A stretch of DNA of 64,000 nt, from positions 16,703,001-16,767,000 of the forward strand of contig JARFIY010000077.1 in the NCBI GenBank assembly GCA_036346155.1, written 5' to 3'. Below the pieces are notes generated by a model. That model was not told the origin of the DNA. It did no database searches and was given only the letters and a program-made list of their open reading frames with translations. This DNA is from Sinelater perroti (taxonomy: Eukaryota; Arthropoda; Insecta; Coleoptera; Elateridae). Positions 11,701 to 21,955 of the stretch are shown here, in pieces; the stretch's first letter is position 1; the number at the start of each line of letters is the position of its first letter. Made by a program: the position numbers and the translations under genes.

Positions 11701-11836
11701 ATCACGAAAAACATGGACAAGAACAATAGAAGAAAAACTTCTTCAGAAAGGAATAACATGGCAAGAAGCGAAGGTAATGGCACAGAACAAAAAGGAGTGG
11801 ACCAGATTAGTACATACGAGTAGAAATCAAGAATAA
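8697..11836 (+). pseudogene. RTE-like element ORF2 (APE endonuclease + RT), nearly complete
   Basis: Endonuclease blocks: LATWNVRGI (about 8912), IAVYGPNEDDD, ITVGDFNGRVG (about 9314) and SIIDYILI (9522). The RT is uninterrupted from 10307 to 11836 (509 codons): GKTPGHDGVEAEML, FIDLEKAFDRAPR, GLRQGGVLSPLLF, the FADD box near 11076, SFTYLGVTIDSKGG and LQWLGHLLRMD. Lesions seen: a frame change near 8890 joining the leader to the endonuclease, frameshifts near 9031, 9155 and 9865, and stops at 9546-9548, after KEKSW near 10056, and at 10292-10294. Known: APE nicks the target and RT primes from the nick. The motif set fits RTE-group elements. Relics of a similar family lie at 17700, 36330 and 62702. 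Confidence 0.9.
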
Positions 11837-12120
11837 TTCTTAGTTTTAAATATTATGTCAAGAATTAGTTTAGTTTTATTTAGTAAATACATACCTTTAC
11901 ACTGTATGGTAGGAAAGGTCTTGATAATATAAAAATTGGATGAAACGTAGTAGACTGAGGTTGGACAAAATTAAAAACAAACATACTTAATTCCGGTAAA
12001 AAAAACCTAGTCACAAAAAGGGTCAACAGTAGCAAAATAACCATAAACACCTTGGTTTATCGCGAAAGTAAAAGAATTCGTCGAAGAAAAAAAATAGCAT
12101 GTACATTTTAATGTTTGGTG
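11837..12120 (+). mobile_element. Probable 3' UTR of the RTE-like element
   Basis: AT-rich sequence following the ORF2 stop. The true 3' end is not marked by a clear simple-repeat tail or by a repeated flank, so the end given is approximate. Confidence 0.35.
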
Positions 12121-12226
12121 TGTAACGATAAAATTAAAATTTATCTCTAGCCACTAATGTTTTAATATTTCTTTTTCTTTAAGACTTTTTATCAATAGTT
12201 TAAAATGCTTTAAATACGATACTCAT

Positions 12227-12464
12227 CTTGCAACTTATTAAATGGCGAAGCGAAGCGGAGTCACTTACTAACTTCATGTTGTCCGTCTGTCTGTCCGTGC
12301 GTCCGTCCAAGCAAAAACTGGGACATTCCAAATTCTGTTTTCACCAATCGACAGGTGACCAAAAAGGCTTGTTTGCTAGTGATTTTGAAACTGATTAGTC
12401 AAAGATCAACTAGGGGGTTCTCAAATTTGGGAGACTGCTTCGCCACTTCGCTATGCGTTGCAAG
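12227..12464. repeat. MITE-like repeat with CTTGCAAC ends
   Basis: It starts CTTGCAAC and ends GTTGCAAG, a perfect 8-bp inverted end. Inside each end lies an imperfect GGCGAAGCGAAGC / GCTTCGCCACTTCGC inverted pair. The left part carries a GTCCGTCTGTCTGTCC tract. Non-coding. No other full copy was seen in the window. Confidence 0.5.
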
Positions 12465-12911
12465 CTTTGCAGGTTTATTTTAGATCTAATTTATTACGTA
12501 AAATATGAACCACTTGGATGTACTAGATACCCACGGCTTCTTTACTTTTATGTCCCTTCATTCAGTGATCTGCCAAATAATCTAATAAGCTTTATCTATT
12601 ATCTTTAACGTGCTTGCCATTTTTTAGCGCTCTAGACGTGTTTCATTATTTGTGTATATATGACTCTAAAACAAAAGTAAAAAATAGCTAATTGTTCAAA
12701 ATTAGTTTTTATCTATACGAGTGCTTTGTTACTCGCTCTCAAACAAAATTTACAAAATTTTCTATCGCTTGCGGTTCCGGAAATATAATACCTCGGCCGC
12801 GCCTGCCGACAGGCCAGAATTTGTCATTCGGAGGCGTTCGGGTCGGCACGGAAAGGCACGAACAACTGACAGCAATAGTTAAACTTTGACCTGTGTGACT
12901 GCAGCACTCAT
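12465..12911. other. No gene seen; contains a short GC-rich island
   Basis: AT-rich, except for a GC-rich patch at about 12770-12870. A 65-codon frame (12692-12889) spans it but has no recognisable motif. The composition jump suggests a fragment of a GC-rich repeat of unknown type. Confidence 0.4.
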
Positions 12912-13192
12912 CATTTTCAACGAACTTAAAAAGTTCGTTACTGGATTCTATATGTCTGTCGGTCTGTCTGTCGCCGTCACAAAATTATGGATTTTTTAAA
13001 ATTTTAAAATGGATTCTTATAGGAAATTTTACGCTGAATTCGAAAATGAAGTCGAAAAATTCTATGTCGAATAATTTTCCAGATATTCGATTTAGAATTT
13101 TCCCGAAATTCGAAATCGAAATCGAAAGGTTTTTTTAAGTTCGCTCTGGGATTGCTTACAGAGCAATCTCTTCGCCGGCCCCATGTTTTTTA
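12912..13192 (+). repeat. Short interspersed repeat 'A', copy 2 (internally deleted)
   Basis: Same orientation as the copy at 6596 and collinear with it at both ends, with both hairpins kept. It lacks one internal block of about 75 bp, between TTCTTAT and GGAAATTTTAC. In copy 1 the missing block is bounded by short TTAT repeats, which suggests deletion at microhomology. Confidence 0.85.
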
Positions 13193-14144
13193 TATATGTA
13201 ATTTAAAAACGTACAAATTTTGTTTTCTTTGAACATTCTCCAAAGACAAGCTGTTTGACATATTGATGTAATAATACAGCCAAGTCATACCAATAAATTA
13301 TTAAGTAAACTACATAAAAATAATTTGAAAAAGAGAAAGCCTTTAATATAAAACTATATGTTATATACATTTAAATTAAGTTAGATACTAAGTTATTTTA
13401 AGTAATTGCTACCTTTCATCGTTCTATAATAGCAAGGCAAGCAGTTATTCTTACAATTAAGCTTAGTGATTTCAGTTTTAAATACAATTATATAATGTTT
13501 CTAGTATCAAAATATTTAACAATATTTTATACAATTTTGACGAAGATGAAGATACTCTATACTCCAGCAAATATCTTGAACCTAGTAAACATTGCATTAA
13601 CAAGTGTAACACTATTTAAAATGTTAACTTGCAATAGAAAATTTTGCAGAATTTATTACGCACAAAACTCTTATCGACTGCAGCTGAAAATTGCACTTGA
13701 GTTTACGGGCGTATTGAAAAGTCAGTAATACCTTTATTTATAGTTTTTATGCAGTTGTTAAAATTTAATACTAATTTATATATAAATACTTTACGATCTG
13801 AACATTTTAAATTGATCATTTCTGTAATAGTATAATAACAAACTTAATAATAACATATATTGTAATAATCATGTAATTATTTTTTATTTAAAAACTACTA
13901 TATAATTTATGGTTTTAAATAATTTGTTAAGAATAAAATGACAAAGCAAAACAAATTTTTCTAAAATTTATCTGTGGATATGCATCTTATTGTAGCACTA
14001 TTTCAAAAACTGATGCCTTAACGTATGAAGCCTGCAACCTCTAGAGACTGTAGCCTCGAGCGGCGGATCGAAAAACAATATAAAGTACCTTTTGACCACC
14101 CCGAACTTGGATGACCAACTGCACATGGTAAATCAGAATAAAAT
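13193..14144. other. AT-rich stretch, no gene seen
   Basis: Open frames (such as 13495-13728) are rich in I, L, K and N and lack domain motifs. I treat them as chance. Confidence 0.4.
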
Positions 14145-14255
14145 ATGGCGTCGTTGAAAGCACAACTGTCTGATCATGTAACGAAAATTAAAATATTTTT
14201 AATCACTGGTGTTACTACGGTACTAGTGGTGGTAATTACTTGTGTCTTGACTTGA
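14145..14255 (+). CDS. Possible 36-aa small membrane ORF (hypothetical)
   Basis: ATG to TGA, 36 codons: a short amphipathic N-terminus (MASLKAQLSDHVTK) followed by about 20 hydrophobic residues ending in ITCVLT, a predicted single membrane span. The start context (AATATGG) has A at -3 and G at +4, a good eukaryotic context. No family was recognised. It could be a genuine small ORF, an exon fragment or chance, and nothing nearby supports a gene model. Confidence 0.2.
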   Translation: MASLKAQLSDHVTKIKIFLITGVTTVLVVVITCVLT

Positions 14256-14423
14256 AATGAGTTTAGATCATAAAAACGAATTAATCAATTTATATTTATT
14301 TATTGAATTAATAATAAATATCCAACTAAATTTAAATTAATTATGTTTGTGTCAAGTAGATTATTGTTTTTAGCGTATTGTTAAAATTGTTCTTTACTGA
14401 TATATGTATTGTAAGGTGGGTCT

Positions 14424-14622
14424 ACTTGCAACATTTTTAAATTTTTTTCCACGATATCTTTTTTTATTGTTTTATCAAATTTGACCGGATTGGTGTCAAA
14501 AATTTAGTCTTATGTCTAGTATCCGTTTGTAATTAAAAGTTTAAACAACATTTATATATTTACTGTTTATAAAAAGAACTAAGTGTTGCAAGTTATACCT
14601 TGATGGAGGGATACTTGCAACA
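14424..14622. repeat. ACTTGCAACA inverted/direct repeat cluster
   Basis: The decamer ACTTGCAACA occurs forward at 14424, inverted at 14584 and forward again at 14613. The two forward copies are each preceded by a GGNGGG-type word. This could be a ~170-bp MITE whose ends resemble those of the repeat at 12227, with part of one end duplicated. Confidence 0.4.
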
Positions 14623-14633
14623 TACATGTTTTT

Positions 14634-15520
14634 AGGCTTCTATACCTGAAAGGGAAGCCTTATGAAATCGGTGCGAACGTCTGTTTGTCGGTCGCGACTT
14701 TCAACTCGAGAACTACTGAATCTAAAGACATAAGAGGGATATCATTCGAAAGCCTATGGCCTACCGGGTTCACATCCGCGAGTTGGTATGGGTGGAATAT
14801 TCTACAACAATGAAATAAGGGTTTTTAGTGCACCCAACTTACAATAGATCATTCTTTATAACTTTTGATCAAGTCAGTTTCCAAGCTGGAGACCAGCTTC
14901 TATTTCTGTCATTTCTGACATATGTCACGCATTAGAACTTTTGATCTGTGATAGATAGAGATATAACGTTTTCAGTATTCAACTAAAGGCTATAAGTCAC
15001 GTCCAGACGCCAAAAATTAGCCTGATCGGAAAATCTCGAAATCAGTTTGACCGGAAGTAGTCGCAAATTTTTGTTTATGTATAGAAACCCTAGACATTGG
15101 TGAAAAAAACCACAAACATATTTTTAAAGAAAACAGGAGAATTTTAAATGCTCTGGAAATCTATAAATTTCCCGTTTTGATTTTGGTAAGGGTCGCTTTT
15201 TACTTAGTTTATATCGACAATAAATAAGTCATCTATTTCTGAATATTTGAGGCTATTTTAGGCATTTTTATGCCTACAGTCATCCTTAAAAATTTGCAAT
15301 ACTATGTATTTTCATTGTTTTCTAGTAAAACTATCTGGACTTAACCAATATACATTATAGCCCGACGTCTTTTTTTTCAGGCATAAATTAATTAATAATT
15401 TTCTTCATTATATACTTTTGATTCAAAATTAAATTTATACCAACTGTCGGAATATGAATCATGGACAGACATGTGCCTATCCGAGAGCGAAGCGTCGCGT
15501 TATTGTAAAATTCTGGGTTT
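14634..15520. repeat. Probable old interspersed repeat with a GTCTGTTTGTCGGTC tract
   Basis: It begins with a 7-bp inverted pair (AGGCTTC / GAAGCCT), then a GTCTGTTTGTCGGTC tract and a non-coding body of less AT-biased composition. A GAGCGAAGCGTCGCG word lies near 15482-15496. Single copy in this window, so the limits are tentative. Confidence 0.35.
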
Positions 15521-15939
15521 CGGAGATTTTGTTCTTGTTTTTGTGTTATCATCTTTAGATTCTATTACATTTGTTGTTTCGTTAGGTACTCACGTCATCG
15601 TCAGAAGATAAGTCTTTGTCTTTCGTAGTTGTATGAAGACACACACTTTTTCCTACAATTACATCTAATTTCTTCCTTTTTAGTTTTTAGTTTTTTTTTA
15701 ATTAGACAGGTTTAATACTGTACCCAACTTTTAAAATTTATGCACGAATTCATGCAAAATATTCTGTTTTCTTACCAACAATTGTATCTATTTGATTTAG
15801 ATACATTTTTTGAAATAACTTAGCAGTATATCAAATAATTTTTTTTAATAAAATAAATTATGTCCCTGCTGTCCATACAAAACAATATCTACTGGATCAG
15901 ACCAATAATCAAGAAAAACCGAGCAAAAATTTTTAGTCA

Positions 15940-16380
15940 TATAAATGTTATAGACCTAAAGAAGACATAAGATAATCTTATAGGAGGAAAGTAATATTTA
16001 TAACGCTAAACCAAAAACACAGAAGCTCACATTAGAAAGAATTAAAAAATTGCTTTTCAATATATAAGCTAAACAAGCATTAGAAGAGTGCTATAACAAA
16101 TGTGAAAAAGTAAAAATACTAATAAAACAGAGAACATTATACTCATTGTATATATGTGTGTTTGGGAAGTTACACAAAACTTAACAGATAGGATATGGAA
16201 CATTAGAGCTTTTGCAGAAAAAAAATATTTAGGTTATATTATGTAAAATATGCGTAATGTGCAATCAGACGTAGAAGATAAAATAGCAAACGAAGAAAGA
16301 ACAACAAGAACACTGTATGGGCTAATCTGGAACAAGAAGCTCACAAAAGATATTTTGGAGACAGATTGAAGTAGAGACGA
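15940..16380 (+). pseudogene. Fragment of RTE-type RT (thumb region)
   Basis: The clearest part is 16220-16377: KKYLGYIM, one stop, then SDVEDKIANEERTTRTLYGLI, which matches the YLG...I..R...A..A...L..L pattern after the RTE catalytic core. Weak RT-like words (VIDLKKT) precede it near 15950. The rest is too decayed to place. Confidence 0.4.
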
Positions 16381-16639
16381 TAAAATATACCCATGTCCAT
16401 AATTGTTTTGAAGATAGGGAGAATCGTTTTATAAGTTACTTTTTTAGATTACGTATACATTGACATGAACCTGCAGCTATTGTCAAGCAGTTATCGTTTA
16501 TCATTTACCCGAGGACCCACATAATAATTATATATATTAAGTTAAAACAAAAAACATTAAAGTTTAATTTTATTATAAAACTTGTTTAATACATTGTTAG
16601 TGGTACAAAAATTTAGATATTATTTTTTAAAACATTTTG
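16381..16639. other. AT-rich spacer
   Basis: No motif recognised. Confidence 0.3.
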
Positions 16640-17173
16640 GCGAAAGTTTCTTACAACATTCATTTCAAATGGGTATTTTGCAAGCACTGCATGTTATAAC
16701 TGGTTTTCAGGACATATGGCACACCTCTTTCGTTTGCTTTTCAGCATAGGTTGAATAGGTACTTCTAAAGTAGGAATTGGTATTCCCCAGACGTCTTCTA
16801 CCATACTGCGGATTATGAAAAACCACCTTATTATTGGACATTCGCTAACGTAAGTGTTTTTCTGTCAATTAAATTCCCAACTCTTTTAGAAAATCGAACT
16901 GTCGAATTATTTTATCTTCCAAAGCAAATTAATAGATAACGCGGGAATTAACATCTGCAATATTTAAAGTAGCATGGAAACTTGCCATCAGCCATCTATT
17001 ATACGCCTAGATGTTAAGTATAATGCACATTTTGTTTCCAAAGCATCCACACCTGATTTTGTGTCGTTATACATTATAGTAATTTCTGGTTTTTTGTTGC
17101 TATTGTCAAATGATGGGCTGTGATGTATACTAGATACCAACATGACAATTTCCTTTTTTTCGGCACTTACAAC

Positions 17174-17185
17174 ACTTATCGTATT
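17174..17185. repeat. TSD of SINE A copy 1, left
   Basis: ACTTATCGTATT, repeated exactly at 17468-17479 on the other side of the SINE. Confidence 0.9.
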
Positions 17186-17467
17186 TAATGGTAAGGCTCT
17201 ATGCCCCGTGTGGGAGCACGGCCTGCAAACTGAGAGGTTAAGGCTCTCATACGTTCGCTCTCTCTGCCCGGTCGTCGCGCACCATCTCTGATGCGGGGCG
17301 ATGTGGCAAGCACCGCCATTATTACCCCTTGTACGAATGAACGCAGGTACTCAATTATTTTTAGTGACTGAGTAGGCCACCCACCAGGCATCAGAGAGCA
17401 CCGAAATTGAACCCGGGTCCGTCAACATCGCAGCCCGTCCCTCAACCACGGGACCACGCTGGCTAAG
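17186..17467 (-). mobile_element. tRNA-derived SINE 'A', copy 1
   Basis: GC-rich 282-bp insert read on the minus strand. The 5' end carries a tRNA-like head with GTGGTTGAGGG as a possible A box and GGGTTCAATTTCGG as B box (17400-17415). A unique body follows, ending near CCTTACCAT. The second copy is at 57322-57598. A perfect 12-bp target-site duplication shows insertion by target-primed reverse transcription. A 68-codon frame inside is not kept as a gene. Confidence 0.9.
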
Positions 17468-17479
17468 ACTTATCGTATT
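17468..17479. repeat. TSD of SINE A copy 1, right
   Basis: ACTTATCGTATT, identical to 17174-17185. Confidence 0.9.
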
Positions 17480-17699
17480 AGTAAAAGTAAATCTAAAAAT
17501 CGACGACTGGATTGCTTGTTTTCTGTTTGGGAGAAACTCAGGTGAGGTCTCTCTTTATGTTTTTTTATAGATCCAACATAAACAAGATTTTTAATTCATC
17601 GAGGAGTTCTAAGGAGTGCCAGTTATGCCCCGTTAAGTTTCTCCTGGACCCTTCAATACAATAGACTAATCTAATCTTTTGTCCCAATAAATTCCTTCT

Positions 17700-18600
17700 T
17701 CATAGAATGATATAATCTTGTTATTATTATTTTATTATTTATATTCACTTCTATTTGTCCTGTTCTGTCTATTACTCTTCCCATATAGTTTATGTTTTCC
17801 ACTTGTTCTACTGCCTCGTCATTTATTTCTATATTTATTTTTCTATTTCTTAGCTACTACGACTACCTGAGTCTGATTGTCGTTAATTTTCCTTCCTTTC
17901 TTTCCAATGCTTTCGTTCATGTGTTGGTATTATGTTGTAAGTTTTTTTCGTGTATTTGCTGCTAAGACAATGCTGTCTGCAAACACACACTTATTTATTT
18001 ATATATTCTCCATTCTTCTGTATCCCAGATTTGTTTTGTTGTTTTGCCTGCTACATTCCCTAATAATGGGATCTGTAAATAGCAAGAATAGTAATGGGCT
18101 AAGCAGACCTCCTTGTGATTGTAAATTCTTCAGATTGTCGATTCTCTATCATTACTGTGTTGCTGTTTTTTCGTATTTATACTATTACTGAGATTTTTCA
18201 ACCCTTTGGTATTCTCTTTTTCATTCTTTATTTATAATAATATGTACTATATCTTTATTTCATTTTTCTCATATACTTTATAATTTTACTTTTATGTTGC
18301 CAACACAGTTGGTTTCCCAATCTTAACCTTTTTATCGCTTCTACCACTTCATCTGGATATACGTTACCAGTTTCTCCTAATCCGATGGTTATACTATTAT
18401 TTGTTATCTCCTCACCTTCTGTGTCCTCTATACACTAGGAAGTACTTTCTCAACTCCCATTATTTCTTTTGCTTTCGCAAGTATTCTTCCTTGTTTATAC
18501 TTTATTTGTTTCCTTGTAGTATTCTTGTCTTTGATTCTTATATTTTTATATTTTGGTTTCTTCTGCCATCCATCTTTATTACGGAATTTGTTTCATAAAA
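17700..18600 (-). pseudogene. RTE-type RT relic
   Basis: Minus strand: YPDEVVEAIKRLRLGN (about 18300-18360), SQGGLLSPLLFLLFTDPII (about 18120), GYRRMENI and CVFADSIVLAANTR (about 17950). The catalytic box FADD reads FADS here. The same blocks occur in the RT at 10307-11836 (GLRQGGVLSPLLF, GYRNMQRI, AFADDVVIFA), so it is the same or a sister family. Many stops. The EN domain and 3' end are missing or unreadable. Confidence 0.8.
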
Positions 18601-19637
18601 AACTGCATTCGAGAAAAACAAAGTAGGAGACGGAAAGGTGATCTGGAATAAACTAAGCTGTATATTTATTTGTTAACAGAAAAATATACTAAACAATAAA
18701 ATGTAGCCGAAGCAGTGGATCTGTCATAAAGAAGCACAGTCTGTTTTGTCAAATGGAAAGAGATTAGCAGTATCAAAGCAAAAACAGTTATAGGGTAATA
18801 TTATGCAGAAGCTTTGGTGAAGTTAGTAGAAAATTAGAAAAGTATAACACTAAATAATTATGGAAAACGTGTTATTTCGTTGCAACAACTTCCAATAAAT
18901 ATTTTAATTATATCTATAAAATTTTGTTAACACCCTATATATATATAAATATGCAAACACTGGAACAAGTTCAATAATAACATAGATGTAGATCGGTTCA
19001 ACATTTATTTGCTTGATCTAATGTCATTTAATTTAAATATATGACTACTTTATATATAATAAAAGTCTGTATAGCAGCTTCTACATTTAATTTAAAATAT
19101 ATCAAAGCATACTTAAAATAATTAAACAAAATAAGTTGTATGTGAAATAAAAATATCCGCTATACATTTTTACCCCATTAAACAATTTTTATAAAAATAT
19201 CTGAAGCTCATAATGCCCAAAATGTACATACACTAAGTAACAGATCGGAAAATGCTTTTTGGAGTTGGAAAACTTGAGAAAAATAATACAAAGTAACTTT
19301 TGCGGACCCGCAGGCTAGAAGCAGCAAACTGCATTACTTGCGTGCCTTAGAAGATGCGGCACAAATAAGAATAAAACATCACAAGATGCGGAGTACAGTG
19401 CATTTGTCTGCTGTCGTAATGGAAAACTTAGAATTTGCGGCTTTAATTTTCCACAAAATATTCTCTGTTACATTTAAGAAATTACCGTACAATTATTTGC
19501 AGTAACATCATTAGCACGCAAAAGATGCTGTAGCTATGTCCAAAGCGAAGATCAATTATATAAATTAATAAAGGTGATTCAAAATGGTTGTCTCAACTTC
19601 ATACGGCTATATTTCCTGAACTATACATTCTATTTGA
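18601..19637. other. AT-rich stretch, no gene seen
   Basis: No coding signature or repeat recognised on either strand. Confidence 0.35.
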
Positions 19638-21062
19638 ATGATTCGCATAACATTTCAGAGAAGATGTCATAAAGTTTTAAATACCACCCGTAGAGTGCTC
19701 GCGTCCAGTGTACAGCCATTTAACAAGGTTAGTTGTGAGCGAAATGGCTACAATCCAGCACAAGGTATTTCAGTAAAACAAAGTCGGCGACTGCGATGGG
19801 ACGGGCATTTTGTCGTCATTACAACATTGAAGGAAGAGCATCTGGCGTTGGAATTATCACCTGGCTGTTTGTGTAAAGCCGACAGCACGGACCGAATGCA
19901 TATATCAGATAATAATCTGAGGCGAATTCGAGAGAGTTTAGAATGTAGTCCAATGAAGTTAACTCGTAACGTAAGCAGAGAATTTGGACTGCTATAAACA
20001 ACTGTCTAGCGTGTGTTGAAACGCCGTTTAATTTTCAAACCAAACCGCTTACGACTGGTACAGGCTCTTCGCAAAAACAATAAGCTGATGCTTGTAGAAT
20101 TTTTTAATAATAACGCGAAAAGTATCTCTAAAAAGCTAACACTTTATATACCATTTATAAATGCAATTAAAGGCTCAAAGTAATATCGCAACACATAAAT
20201 TGACAATAACGTCTATACAAATCACGACAGCGTCTTCTTCGCAAAATTTCTACCCTCTCATATTAATACGAGTTGTATTCCTTCTTCTGTGTGTGAAAGC
20301 ATTGTACTGGTAAATGTCTATATATGTGTTTGTTTGTATGTATATTTTAATTAATTTTCACAAATGATGTCTATGTGTTTTATACTTGCTTAGCTTTGCG
20401 CGTGATTACAAATAGCCGTTTTCGGTCGAGTCAGATAAGGCTATTTGTGTAGACGTTATTGTCAACTTTTTCGATGGAACATTAATTTAAGCCAATATTT
20501 TTGATACCGTTGGACACATCTTTATTTCTTGTATGAATGTTATATAAGATGTTGATTTTTGGAATTACTTCTCGCGTACGTTGGGTATAAGTGGAAAAGT
20601 GAACCGATATAAAGTTTAAATACAGAAGCTATAAAGTTTTCATGCAACACCGGAACATGAGAGAAAATCTCGAAATTTAATGTGTTCAGTGCCGAATGTT
20701 GCGATGTTGTAAAACTGATTTCTTCCTCACATGAATGAAGATTTAGAAAACCCCATTAGTATAGAGTTTGACGTTTTCTGAATAAATTCCTACCTCAACA
20801 TCTGGATAGGTCGTATAGAGAAAGAAGCCTTGGCACGTATGTTCTGACCCTTAAGATCTTTTAACCTCACCTTGCGACTTTTTCTTGTGCAGGTTCATAA
20901 AAGAAACAGTTTATTTATTATCTCTACCAACAGCTTGGGATGACCTAAGAGACCGTATTACAGCTGCGGTGAACTCAACGACGCAAAATATTCTTCACCG
21001 TATGTGGGATGAACTCTGCTGCCGTCTAAATATTATCCATACAGCCGAAAAGTGGCACATTT
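19638..21062 (+). pseudogene. Mariner-type (IS630/Tc1/mariner) transposase relic
   Basis: N-terminal part: ISDNNLRRIRESLECSPMKL and NVSREFGL (about 19905-19995), then RRLIFKPNRLRLVQALR (20022), the second helix-turn-helix region. C-terminal part: FIKETVYLLSLPTAWDDL-RDRITAAVNSTTQNILHRMW (about 20895-21010), ending AEKWHI at the stop. These fit an insect mariner-like family in which the wing after the last catalytic Asp reads Y/FVKDxVYxPPLP. The catalytic middle is missing or unreadable and is partly replaced by the MITE at 20200-20465. Confidence 0.78.
20200..20465. mobile_element. MITE with ~23-bp terminal inverted repeats
   Basis: The left end TTGACAATAACGTCTATAC (20200) and the right end (20443-20465, reverse complement TTGACAATAACGTCTACAC) match over 23 bases with one mismatch. 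It is 266 bp and has no coding capacity. It lies inside the mariner-type relic. No clear target-site duplication was found, so the superfamily is open. Confidence 0.75.
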
Positions 21063-21319
21063 AAAATTTATAAATTTGAACGTGAGTACAATCAAATGTC
21101 ATTCATATTAATTACTGGTTCATCATTTTGAATCGCATTGTATTTAGCCTGTATGTTGCGTTTGGAAATATAATACGTTGTTAATTGTAAGTAATAACAA
21201 AATAAATGCAATTTAAAATATTCTTGTTAGATGATTTTGTTTATTTTTTGCTGAAACGGGTAAAAATACGGATAAAAAACACTAATTAACAATAATTTTC
21301 TGATTATAAAGAAAAATTA
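21063..21319. other. AT-rich spacer
   Basis: No motif recognised. Confidence 0.3.
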
Positions 21320-21324
21320 TTCAT

Positions 21325-21950
21325 TTTCATCATCACCAGAGTCGTTTTCACTTTCCGTATTGGTCCCACTAGTAGACGTGTCTTCGCTGGTAGAGTATGA
21401 AGCCTCTATTTCTATTTCTTCTTCATTAGGAGGACACAATACTGACAGTACGTCACTAGAAAAGTTTTGGCGTTCTCCTTCTTAGTTATTTAATTCTTTT
21501 GTAACTTTATTCATATTTGTATGCGATTATTGTATTTGCTACCATGTTTTTCGTAGCTGTCTTTCCCAAGACTTTTATATTAATATACCTCGAGCATTTC
21601 GTGTGTTTTCCAATAAATATATGTTGGTTGCGGCCTTTTGTGTTGTTTCTTGTATATGTCGATAAATGTCATTAATTTTATATTCTCAATTTTTAATACA
21701 ATTTGGGGATTTATGTTTTCAGATATTTTTAATTTGAACTGTTTCCAATGAGTATTTTTGTTATATACATTATGAGGTTTCATTCTTCGAATATATTACA
21801 GATTTTGTTAACTGCCGTAATTCTAATTTGACTAAATGTTTATTCGTTTAATTAACGAGGAATTGGATTAAAATAGGAAACCATCTATTACCGCAACTAA
21901 CTTACATGTTATAAATTTTTCTAATATTTGAAATACAAAAAATCTAATAG
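21325..21950 (-). pseudogene. Unrecognised minus-strand coding relic with acidic C-terminus
   Basis: The 3'-most part gives VLCPPNEEEIEIEASYSTSE and then a Ser/Asp/Glu-rich tail ending GDDENE at a stop near 21316-21330. Upstream is a 67-codon frame (21580-21783) starting MKPHNVYNKNTHW. It lies downstream of the BEL/Pao integrase in the same direction and may be part of that element or of another TE. I do not recognise it. Confidence 0.35.
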
Positions 21951-21955
21951 TAAAT

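Larger units (their letters stand above)
16640..17645 (-). pseudogene. piggyBac-type transposase, C-terminal half, split by a SINE
   Basis: Minus strand, N to C: NWHSLELLDEL (about 17625), then RFTFTNTISVVSAEKK, IVMLVSSIHHSP, KPEITIMYNDTKSGVDALE, WLMASFHATLNIADVNSRVI, and a Cys-rich tail (RCAICPEN..., TCSACKIPI, NECC; about 16650-16730). Known: these are the last part of the DDE domain and the C-terminal zinc-binding region of piggyBac transposases, which cut and paste at TTAA. Frameshifts lie near 17000 and 16690, and stops are present. Removing the SINE at 17186-17467 and one TSD copy restores reading straight through TNTISVV. The N-terminal half and the ends were not found. Confidence 0.88.

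Noticed and set aside
13495..13728. 77-codon plus-strand frame
   Set aside because: No motif, AT-driven composition, no supporting context.
17185..17391. 68-codon frame in SINE A, also partly open in copy 2 (57244-57477)
   Set aside because: It shares residues between copies only because the DNA is the same SINE body; it has no start in a conserved place and the SINE is a pol III type element.
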